This document shows, in pieces, positions 55,900-64,000 of a stretch of DNA of 64,000 bases. Positions within the stretch are counted from its first letter, which is position 1; every line of letters begins with the position of its first letter. Under the pieces are notes generated by a model that was given only the letters and a program-made list of their open reading frames with translations, did no database searches and was not told the DNA's origin. The position numbers were made by a program, and so were the translations under genes. Source of the stretch: Aegilops tauschii subsp. strangulata (Eukaryota > Streptophyta > Magnoliopsida > Poales > Poaceae); assembly GCF_002575655.3 (NCBI RefSeq), contig NC_053039.3:237686622-237750621 (forward strand), given 5' to 3'.

Positions 55900-56503
55900 G
55901 ACCCGCGTCGTGAGGGCAACTTCGGTGGCCCACTCCGGTGAGAGCGCGGCGACAGCCGCCATGCGCGTGCTAACAAGGTACATGAGCACGGCCGCAATCT
56001 GCGACCGGGCGGCAAAGGCAGCCTAAACGGCCGCTGTTGCTTCTCAGGTGGCAGCAGCAACATCTGCCTCGGTGATAGCAACTAGCGAGAGCGGCACAGC
56101 AGCTGTCCGTTCCGCAGCAGCGGCCTTAGCCCTGATGGAGGCCGCCCACGACCATGTCGAGGCCGCCCACGCCCAGCTCCTGGCGGTCACTGCACAAATC
56201 GAACGAAGCTTCTCCGACAACGGTCGGCAACCCACGGTCGAAGAGCTGGCAAACGCCGAGAGAGTTCGAGCAGCCGTCCGTTCCTCCATCGCATACCGCG
56301 ACGACGGAGCTCGTCCAAGCCCAGATCGCGTCCGCCCATGCCCAGCTCGTGGCGGCCTTTTCCAAAGAGAAGGCGGATGCGGATGGCGAGATGCTTCTCG
56401 AGTATGGTGCGATGGATGCCATGGAGCCCCTTCCCCAGGAGACCGTCGGGCGCGAGCTGGACATGAAGGCGGCGGCTGAGAGCGATGATCACCAGCCGTA
56501 GTA
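55900..56503 (+). pseudogene. Ala-rich helical ORF, frameshifted, unknown function
   Basis: The frame starting near 55975 gives ALALMEAAHDHVEAAHAQLL and IERSFSDNGRQPTVEELANA up to about 56290. The coding sense then continues in another frame as ELVQAQIASAHAQLVAAFSK and ends at 56501 (SDDHQP). The two parts look like one helical, Ala-rich protein broken by a frameshift; a stop also lies near 56025. It resembles the ORF at 51518-52156 in composition and in its AHA-type repeats, but I cannot prove homology. No known domain. Confidence 0.45.
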
Positions 56504-57050
56504 GTACTCTTTGTTTTGTTTAATTAAGAGCACTGGTCTTTAATTTGTTAGAGTAATGTTTAGGTTAGCTAGCTCTGTTTAATTGCTGAACTTGCTCGAT
56601 TAAGAAGTGTGGGTGTGCTGTAGTCTCCTTTGTGTACCCAAATTATGCAATGACGTGGATGACCACTGTAACCATGGAAATTCGAACCAAACTTTTGACG
56701 TTCAAACTCATCACACACGGGTGAAGCTATCTGAATCGTTTGTGATGTCCACATATCGTACACAGTTCTGAATAAGGGACCGTGTCTGATGACACTTTGC
56801 GCGCCAGTTTTTTGGGTGAAGCGATTCCAAATTTTCAGCTCCCGCGGAAATATCTACCTCCCCGCCCCCTCCCCCTTACCAAAAGCCACATTTCCCCCTC
56901 TTTCCGCCTTCCTTTCCAAGTTGAAACCTTCACTCCTTGCTTGCAGCGCCGCCTCCTCATCGGCGACCCTCCTTCATGCTGCTCGGCCTCGTCTATCCAG
57001 GCAGGTAATCCACACCCGACCCCCATCCTCCTCCTCCTTCCACATCCCAC

Positions 57051-57272
57051 ATGCCTCGACCGCCGGCGCGAGCGCGGCACCTTCCACCCAAATTACCGAC
57101 CCCTCCACCAAATAAGTGTCGGCCTAAGCCATGGTGCACACAGTATAGCCAGGATCTCAAGGAGCATTTAGCAGCGGAGAAGCAAATCGCGGCCGCATGC
57201 GTGGATGAGGTCGCGATGGCTGCCATTCGTGCCAACCCCCAGATCTTGGAGGAGCACCTTGCCATTTTCTAG
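57051..57272 (+). CDS. Short ORF upstream of the B3-like exons, unknown
   Basis: 73 residues, Pro/Arg-rich start then a helical part (YSQDLKEHLAAEKQIAAACV, ILEEHLAIF). It may be a first exon or small protein of the B3-like locus, or an unrelated gene piece. The preceding 56820-57050 is C-rich, like a plant 5' leader. Confidence 0.4.
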   Translation: MPRPPARARHLPPKLPTPPPNKCRPKPWCTQYSQDLKEHLAAEKQIAAACVDEVAMAAIRANPQILEEHLAIF

Positions 57273-58213
57273 CTACGCCGATTAAGCATGCTCGGTTTAC
57301 CTGTTGCGTGTGCTGCTCCTGCCTTTCCTTAAAAAATTCTAGTGAATTGTGCTATCTAATTTTACCACGCAATCTGTTGCTCTAGTGTATATGTTCTATA
57401 TGTCGTGCAGTGTGGTGCTCACTTATTAACTATTTTGTTAATTAGTTTTCGTCTACAGTTAACTGTTTGGTTCAATTCTGCAAATGTGATGTTCAATTCT
57501 TCAGGCTGCAATTTTGTATTGTCTTCCATGTGAGAAATAAATCGAATTTATCTTTACAAAATACATGAGAAATGAATACAATTGCTATATTTCCAAGTTG
57601 TCAAGCATGCTTGGTTTGGTTATACATTGTGCAATGTGGTGCTCAGTTAACGTTTGGTTCATTTGTGTTTTGGTGTTTAGTTAACTGTTTGGTTCAATTC
57701 TGCAATGCGATGTTCAGTAGTTCTGGGTGCATTCTGTTATTGTATACCATGTGCAGAATAAATTGAATTTGGCTGTAGTAAATACATGAGAAACAAATAC
57801 AATTGCTACAATTGGTTGTAGTTAACTGTTTGGTTAACTGTCTGATCTTCTATTAGGAGTATGTTATATTGTGCAATGTGGTGTTCAGTTAATGTTTGGT
57901 TCATTTGTTGTGGTGTTTAGTTAACTGCTTGGTTCAATTCTGCAATGCGATGTCCAATTGTCGTGGGTAGAATTTTGTATTGTTGTGCATGTGAGGAATA
58001 AATTGAATTTGGCTGCACTTAATACATGAGAAACATATACAAGTGCTATATTTCCTAGTTCTTAATTATGCTGGGTTTGGATAAATGGGTTTTCCGTGTG
58101 ACCTGAATTAATCTGATGAATCTGCAATGTGCTTATTTTTCATCAACATATTTTACTGATAGCATGCGAACCCTTACTTAACCTGATGACTAACTACCTT
58201 ATATGTGTTGCAG
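57273..58213 (+). other. Intron-like sequence with tandem repeats
   Basis: AT-rich, no coding. It contains three tandem units starting near 57405, 57629 and 57871 (GTGCAATGTGGTG...), up to about 58080. Confidence 0.6.
57405..58080. repeat. Three tandem copies of a ~225-240-bp intron unit
   Basis: Units share GTTAACTGTTTGGTTCAATT, GAATAAATTGAATTTGGCTG and ATACATGAGAAAC. This parallels the intron repeats at 25756-26990. Confidence 0.8.
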
Positions 58214-58867
58214 GGAAACAATGGGAAGCACTGAGGTTTACAATCGAGGTTAGCACGTGCATGGTCCGTTCTCTAATAGCACATTTTTGTGCAATTGTAG
58301 GAACCATTCTAATATTTTGGTTTTTAACAATTTGGTCTTGCACATGTAGGTCCTGCTCAGAGGTTTTGACCCATTGTTCGACCCTTTTTGCATATGGGGA
58401 AATGAGTTGTCCATGAATACCAATCAAATCAAGAAACTCAGAAATATTGTTAGGATAAAGAAATTAGCGACAAAAAACAACAAGATCTTTGTCTGCACAA
58501 TGAAGAAGACATCGGTTCACTACAAGATGGTACTAACTATTATACCTTGCCTTTTTTTATTCCTTTGCCCCATTTCAAATATAGAGAAGATATTTATGCA
58601 CATCCTTGTTTTCAGGCCTTTCCAAAGCAGTTCACTGATGATTACCTCTCAAACCACCTCTATGGTCAGGAGGCGAGGAAGGTTTTCATACAACACCCAC
58701 GATTCAATATTGAAGTGTTCCTGAAGAGAACGAAGGGCGGACGGTCAATCATCCACAGGCACTGACCTAAAGTTGCAAAGACCTTCAACATGAATGAAGG
58801 CTCAATATTCGCCTTCCGCTTCAGCAATTTTCCAAATGAGATGCATCTGTCTATATACCATCTATGA
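58214..58867 (+). pseudogene. B3 DNA-binding domain-like gene, 3' exons, with a premature stop
   Basis: Three exons join in frame: 58214-58249 (after TTGCAG; KQWEALRFTIE), about 58350-58528 (after CACATGTAG; VLLRGFDPLFDPFCIWGNEL to TSVHYKM) and 58617-58867 (after GTTTTCAG; AFPKQFTDDYLSNHL to LSIYHL). The last exon reads like a plant B3 domain: FPKQF, then GRSIIHRH, PKVAKTF, and NEGSIFAFRF. The conserved Trp before PKV is TGA (58763-58765), so the domain is broken unless the codon is a sequencing error. B3 proteins are plant transcription factors that bind DNA in the nucleus. The exon joins are my inference from splice signals and phase. Confidence 0.65.
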
Positions 58868-59326
58868 TGCTAATTTTGAAAGGTTCTACATGTTTCATGT
58901 GGAACTTGGTGTTGGTGCAGTTGTGTAATGGGGTAGCTGAGTGCTGAAGCTATATCATGTTTTACTCTGATGTATTTCAATTATGAAATTCTGCTTCCTT
59001 AATATGGAAATGAAATATATTGTCTGCTTAATATGAATGTCAATTAGATTAATAAATGAATTATTAATAACAGGGCAATTAGCCTGCTAATGGCGAATCA
59101 GCCTGCTAATTGGGTTTTGATATTGCAAAGGTTATTGAAAAAATACCGTGGGCGATGACCTCAGGAAACACACACAGTTTCTAGGAATAAACCGGGTTGG
59201 ATCAATGAAGAATCACACACGACTTTCTCTTGAAAACTGTTTGCGTTAGGCCACCTTGCGCAAACGTTTACCACATAAAAACTCTATGTGATGGACAGCC
59301 TTTGCCACACAGTTTGTTCTACGGAC
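58868..59326. other. Spacer between B3-like locus and element D
   Basis: No gene. The right part (59130-59326) carries CACACACAGTTT, CTGTTTGCGTTAGG and GCGCAAACGTTTACC motifs like those at 52600-52860 and 56680-56790, then is cut by the LTR of element D. Confidence 0.5.
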
Positions 59327-60728
59327 TGATAACCCACAAGTATAGGGGGTCACAACAGTTTTCAAGGGTAGAGTATTCAACCCAAATTTATTGATTCGAC
59401 ACAAGGGGAGCCAAAGAATATTCTCAAGTATTAGCAGTTGAGTTGTCAATTCAACCACACCTGGAAAACTTAATATCTGCGGCAAAGTATTTAGTAGCAA
59501 AGTAATATGGAAGTAATGGTAATGGCGGCAAAAGTAACAGTAGCAGTTTTGTAGTAATTGTAACAGTGGCAACGGTAAAGTAACTAAGCAAAGATCAATA
59601 TGTGAAAAGCTCGTAGGCATTGGATCTGTGATGGATAATTATGTCGGATGCGATTCCTCATGAAACAGTTATAACATAGGGTGAAACAGAACTACCTCCA
59701 ATTCATCAATGTAATGTAGGCATGTATTCCGAATATAGTCATACGTGCTTATGGAAAAGAACTTGCATGACATCTTTTGTCCTACCCTCCCGTGGCAGCG
59801 GGGTCCTATCGGAAACAAAGGGATATTAAGGCCTCCTTTTAATAGAGTACCGGACCAAAGCATTAACACTTAGTGAATACATGAACTCCTCAAACTACGT
59901 TCATCACCGGGAGTGGTCCCAATTATTGTCACTTCGGGGTTACCGGTTCATAACACATAGTAGGTGACTAATGACTTGCAAGATAGAATTAAGAACTCAC
60001 ATATATTCATGAAAACATAATAGGTTCAGATCTGAAGTCATGGCACTCGGGACCTAGTGATAAGCATTAAGCATAGCAAAGTCATAGCAACATCAATCTC
60101 AGAACATAATGGATACTAGGGATCAAACCCTAACAAAACTAACTCGATTACATGATAAATCTCATCCAACCCATCACCGTCCAGCAAGCCTACGATGAAA
60201 TTACTCACGCACGGCGGTGAACATCATGAAATTGGTGATGGGGGATGGTTGATGATGACGACGGCGACGGATTCCCCTCTCCGGAGCCCCGAACGGACTC
60301 CAGATCAGCCCTCCCGAGAGAGATTAGGGCTTGGCGGCGGCTCCGTATCATAAAACGCGATGAATCCTTCTCGCTGATATTTTCTCCCCAAACGTGAATA
60401 TATGGAGTTGGAGTTGAGGTCGATGGAGCCTCAGGGGGCCCACGAGGCACGGGGCGCGCCCCAGGGGGTGGGCGCGCCCTCCACCCTCGTGGACAGGGTG
60501 TGGGCCCCCTAGTGTTGATTCTTTCGCCAGTATTTTTTATTTATTCCAAAAATATTCTCCGTGAAGTTTCAGGTCATTCCGAGAACTTTTATTTCTGCAC
60601 AAAAATAACACCATGGCAATTCTGCGGAAAACAACGTCAGTCCGGGTTAGTTCCAATCAAATCATGCAAGTTAGAGTCCAAACAAGGGCAAAAGTGTTTG
60701 GAAAAGTAGATACGTTGGAGATGTATCA
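59327..60728 (-). repeat. 3' LTR of element D
   Basis: 1402 bp; minus-strand start TGATACATCTCCAACG, end TACTTGTGGGTTATCA. Confidence 0.88.
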
Positions 60729-60745
60729 ACTCCCCCAAGCTTAAA
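60729..60745 (-). other. Polypurine tract of element D
   Basis: Minus strand TTTAAGCTTGGGGGAGT next to the LTR. A similar motif recurs internally at 62728-62743. Confidence 0.75.
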
Positions 60746-62727
60746 CCTTTGCTTGTCTTCAAGCAATTCAGTTGACAGACTGAAAGTGACAAAGAAAAAC
60801 TTTTACAAACTCTGTTTGATCTTGTTGTTGCAAATATGTAAAGCCAGCATTCAAGTTTCAGCAAAGATTATGAACTAACCATATTTACAATAACATTTAG
60901 GTCTCATGTTTACTCAAATCAATGGCATAATCAACTAGCAAGCAACAATAATAAATCTCGGATGACAACACTTTCTCAAAAAAATCATAATATGATATAA
61001 CAAGATGGTATCTCGCTAGCCCTTTCTGAGACCGCAAAACATAAATGCAGAGCACCTCTGAAGATCAAGGACTGACTAGACATTGTAATTCATGATAAAA
61101 GAGATCCAGTCACAGTCATACTCAATGTAAACTAATAGTAATGCATGCAAATGACAGCGGTGCTCTCCAACTGGTGCTTTTTAAAAAGAGGGTGATGACT
61201 CAACATAAAAGTAAATAGATAGGCCCTTCGCAGAGGGAAGCAGAGATTTGTAGAGGTTCCAGAGCTCGAGTTTTGAAATAGAGATAAATAATATTTTGAG
61301 TGCATACTTTTATTGTCAACATAACAACCAAGAGATCTTGATATCTTCCATGCTACACACATTATAGGCGGTTCCCAAGCAGAATGGTAAAGTTTATACT
61401 CCCCCACCACCAACAAGCATCAATCCATGGCTTGCCCGAAACAACGGGTGCCTCCAACTAACAACAGTCCTGGGGGAGTTTTGTTTGCAATTATTTTGAT
61501 TTGAGCATGGGACTGGGCATCCCGGTTACCAGCCATTTTCTCGTGAATGAGGAGCGGAGTCCACTCCTCGTGAGAATAACCCACCTAGCATGGAAGATAT
61601 AGACAGCCCTAGTTGATACATCAGCTATTCGATCATACAAAACAGAATTTCATTTGAAGGTTTAGAGTTTGGCACATACAAATTTACTTGGAACGGCAGG
61701 TAGATAACACATATAGGAAGGTATGGTGGACTCATATGGAATAACTTTGGGGTTTATGGAAGTGGATGCACAAGCAGTATTCCCGCTTAGTACAAGTGAA
61801 GGTTAGAAAGAGTCTGGGAAGCGACCAACTAGAGAGCGACAACAGTCATGAACATGCATTAAAATTAATCAACACTGAGTGCAAGCATGGGTAGGATATA
61901 ATTCACCATGAACATAAATATCGTGGAGGCTATGTTGATTTTTTTTCAACTACATGCGTGAACATGTGCCAAGTCAAGCCACTCGAATGATTCAAAGGAG
62001 GATACCACCCTATCATACCACATCACAACCATTTTAATAGCATGTTGGCACGCAAGGTAAACCATTATAAACTCCTAGCTAATTAAGCATGGCATGAGCA
62101 ACTATAATCTCTAATTGTCATTGCAAACATGTTTTACTCATAATAGGCTGAATTAGGAACGATGAACTAATCATATTTACAAAAACAAGATAGTTCGAGT
62201 TCATACCAGCTTCTCTCATCTCAATCAGTTCATCATATATCATCATTATTGCCTTTCACTCGCACGACCGAACAGTGTGGATAATAATAATAGTGCACGT
62301 GCATTGGACTAAGCTGGAATCTGCAAGCATTTAATACAAGGGAGAAGACAAGGTAATATGGGCTCTTTGTTAAATTAACAATAATGCATATGAAAGCCAC
62401 TCAACATTTTCATTATGGTCTTCTCCTTTCGACCCCCAAAGAAAAGAAAAGAAATGAAACTATTTACAGGGAAAGCTCCCAACAAGCAAAAGAAGAACGA
62501 GAAATATTTTTGGGTTTTCTTTTAATTACTACTACTACAGGCATGGAAAGTAAACTAGGTAAAAACTACAACTAATTTTTTTTGGTTTTTCTTAAGGTTA
62601 TTAAAACACACAAGAAGAAGCTCGGAAAAGAAAATAAACTAGCATGGGTAGTACAATGAAAAAGTATGAGCACCGACAACTGGCATGAGTGTGTGAAGAT
62701 GAATGTAATGTCAGTGAGAAATACGTA
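60746..62727 (-). other. Non-coding internal region of element D
   Basis: About 2 kb, AT-rich; I see no reading frame with element homology apart from the shared motif at 61217-61245. Confidence 0.6.
61217..61245. other. 29-nt motif shared with element A
   Basis: Contains CCCTTCGCAGAGGGAAGCAG and is identical over 29 nt to 17521-17549. In both elements it lies 490-600 nt from the 3' LTR inside non-coding sequence. Confidence 0.8.
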
Positions 62728-62761
62728 CTCCCCCAAGCTTAGGCTTTTGGCCTAAGTTGGT

Positions 62762-62964
62762 CTATGCCCATGGATCAAAGTGGTCCTCTCCAGTGTACTG
62801 AGGAGGATCCTCGGGGTGCCACTGGTTAGCGAGCTCTTGCGGATCCCACTGATAAATAGACTACTGATATGGATCAGGAGATGGCTCTGGCTCAGGCTCT
62901 GGGGATCGTATTCGCTCCCAATATGCATAAATGTCATCGGGCATGATGATGTATGTGCCTGAAT
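62762..62964 (-). pseudogene. C-terminal coding remnant in element D
   Basis: Minus strand: GTYIIMPDDIYAYWERIRSP, then a Glu-Pro run, PSPDPYQ, an in-frame TAG, and QWDPQELANQWHPEDPPQYT to a stop at 62762. The composition and its place just inside a polypurine-like tract suggest the tail of a degenerate gag-like protein of this element. Function unknown. Confidence 0.5.
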
Positions 62965-63036
62965 AAATGTTAAACAAAGAAGGTGCAGGCAGGGTAATAA
63001 TCTGACAAGTATTTTCACTGAATACCAGGTTATAAA

Positions 63037-63931
63037 TGTCAGATCACGAGTTCCGGCAAAACCCTCGAGGTTCGAACACTGGGGTGCGCACGAAGATTTC
63101 CTCCCTACCGATCCATGCCCTAGCTCGCTAAGATCTCGCGGACGAACTCGACGAACTCACGACACGAAAGACACAAGATTTATACTGGTTCAGGCCACCG
63201 TTGCGGTGTAATACCCTACTCCAGTGTGGTTGTGGTGGATTTCCTCTTGGGTTGATGATGAACAGTACAAGGGGAAGAACAGCCTCCGGAGGTTGAGGTG
63301 TTCTTGTGCTCAGTGTGTGGCTAAGGGTTGACTGAGATGCCTCTCCATCCGTCCCCTCTACGGTGGTGGCTAGCTCTACTTATATAGGCCCTGGTCCTCT
63401 CCCCAAATATTGAGTGGGAAGGGAGCCAACAACGGCCAATTTGAAAGGGGGCAGCTAGTACAGCTTATCCTGACAAAAGCGGTCTTCGCCTGCAAAAGGC
63501 TCTGGTGGTGACGCCGCCTTGGGCTCCATGGTGACCTCCGTCTTGCCGTCCTGCTGGTCTTGGTCTCGTTGCACTGATGTGGAAACCTTTGCTTGATGCC
63601 TCAGTACTCCGCGCCTGCGCTTGCCTCCTTAACGCCAAAGAGGAAACAAGGACACTACGCGCGCTGGCACCCGCCTGATCCTGATCGTCATGGCTCATGT
63701 CACGAGAACCTCGTGAGGTTTGCCTTGCCTTGATCTCTCTGCTCCTCGTGAGGCAGCCTGGTGAGGCCGCTCCTGAGGAGGTCTTGTGTTGTCCGCCTCG
63801 CGAGGCTTGGCCCCTCGCGAGGGTCTTGAATGCCTTGTCGATGAAGATGGGCCGTACATGCCTGCTAGCTCAGCCACGCCGTGCGCCGCAGGCAGGCAAG
63901 TCTGCGGACCCCTGTTCCCAGAACGCCGACA
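63037..63931 (-). mobile_element. LTR of element E (3' LTR or solo LTR), minus strand
   Basis: 895 bp, minus-strand start TGTCGGCGTTCTGGGAACAG and end GAACTCGTGATCTGACA, with the TTTATACTGGTTCAGGCC segment typical of a Triticeae gypsy LTR group. The flanks ATAAA (63032-63036) and ATAGC (63932-63936) do not match, so it is probably the 3' LTR of an element that continues to the right. Open frames within are not genes. Confidence 0.8.
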
Positions 63932-64000
63932 ATAGCCTCAGGCCCAAGGTGCGCTCGGGCTTGGCTTCGAGGCGAAGCCAAAGGTCAAGTGCGGAGCGCC
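63932..64000 (-). other. Start of internal region of element E
   Basis: 69 nt to the window edge; minus strand ...GGGCCTGAGGCTAT next to the LTR, possibly the polypurine-tract region. Nothing coding is visible. Confidence 0.4.

Larger units (their letters stand above)
59327..63036 (-). mobile_element. Non-autonomous LTR retrotransposon D, partial
   Basis: Minus-strand element with its 3' LTR at 59327-60728, a polypurine tract (60729-60745) and 2.3 kb of internal sequence, then interrupted by element E at 63037. The left flank is CGGAC (59322-59326), the presumed target duplication; the other copy lies beyond the window. The internal region has a short degenerate ORF and the 29-nt motif shared with element A. 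I assign no family name. Confidence 0.85.

Noticed and set aside
62752..63018. 88-residue minus-strand open frame starting MKILVRLLPCLHLL
   Set aside because: The biologically sensible frame at this place is the neighbouring one (PDDIYAYWERIR), a degenerate element protein tail.

Overview
This is a transposon-dominated stretch of a Triticeae genome (wheat, goat grass, rye or barley). The evidence is two Copia elements of the BARE/WIS/Angela type, a tRNA-Met-primed Ty3/gypsy chromovirus present twice, several tRNA-Asp-primed non-autonomous gypsy-like elements, a CACTA terminus, Stowaway MITEs and a plant LINE, all nested. I see no rRNA or tRNA gene, no CRISPR array and no bacterial signal. Intact host genes are few or absent; what looks genic is fragmentary and lies in repeat contexts.

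Layout. 1-3275: 5' end of an Angela-like Copia element (minus), inserted in a LINE. 3276-4664 and 22553-~23000: the two halves of one LINE reverse transcriptase (minus), split by a 17.9 kb insertion with target duplication GAGGG. 4665-22547: a non-autonomous LTR element (A, minus; tRNA-Asp primer site). Its left LTR is itself split by chromovirus copy 1 (4761-15508, plus; target duplication AAGAT). 23000-25168: degenerate repeats and one Stowaway MITE. 25169-29084: gene-like exons, a TGGGCC-rich subterminal array, a G-box cluster and the right terminus of a CACTA transposon. 29085-40065: a decayed Angela-like element (plus) lacking its 5' LTR, with a solo LTR (32025-33630, target duplication GTATA) in its integrase and an LTR element C (35016-37677, target duplication ACGCC) in its reverse transcriptase. 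40066-41648: a glycine-rich ORF, a solo LTR and a PIF/Harbinger nuclease fragment. 41649-50186: chromovirus copy 2 (minus) with an uninterrupted 1463-residue gag-pol and an extra upstream ORF, but a 3' LTR cut to about 300 bp. 50187-59326: an island of gene pieces (3'-5' exonuclease, alanine-rich proteins, B3 domain) with tandem repeats and GTTTGCG motifs. 59327-63036: LTR element D (minus), cut by the LTR of element E (63037-63931, minus), which runs off the right edge.

How it fits together. Target duplications give the insertion order: LINE, then A, then chromovirus 1; Angela 2, then the solo LTR and C; the exonuclease fragment, then chromovirus 2; the gene island, then D, then E. Only chromovirus 2 still encodes a full set of gag, protease, reverse transcriptase, RNase H, integrase and chromodomain. 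A and D show no reverse transcriptase or integrase and would have needed proteins from elsewhere. The most interesting items are the extra pre-gag ORF shared by both chromovirus copies, a 29-nt motif shared by the internal regions of A and D, and the gene-fragment island at 50-59 kb.
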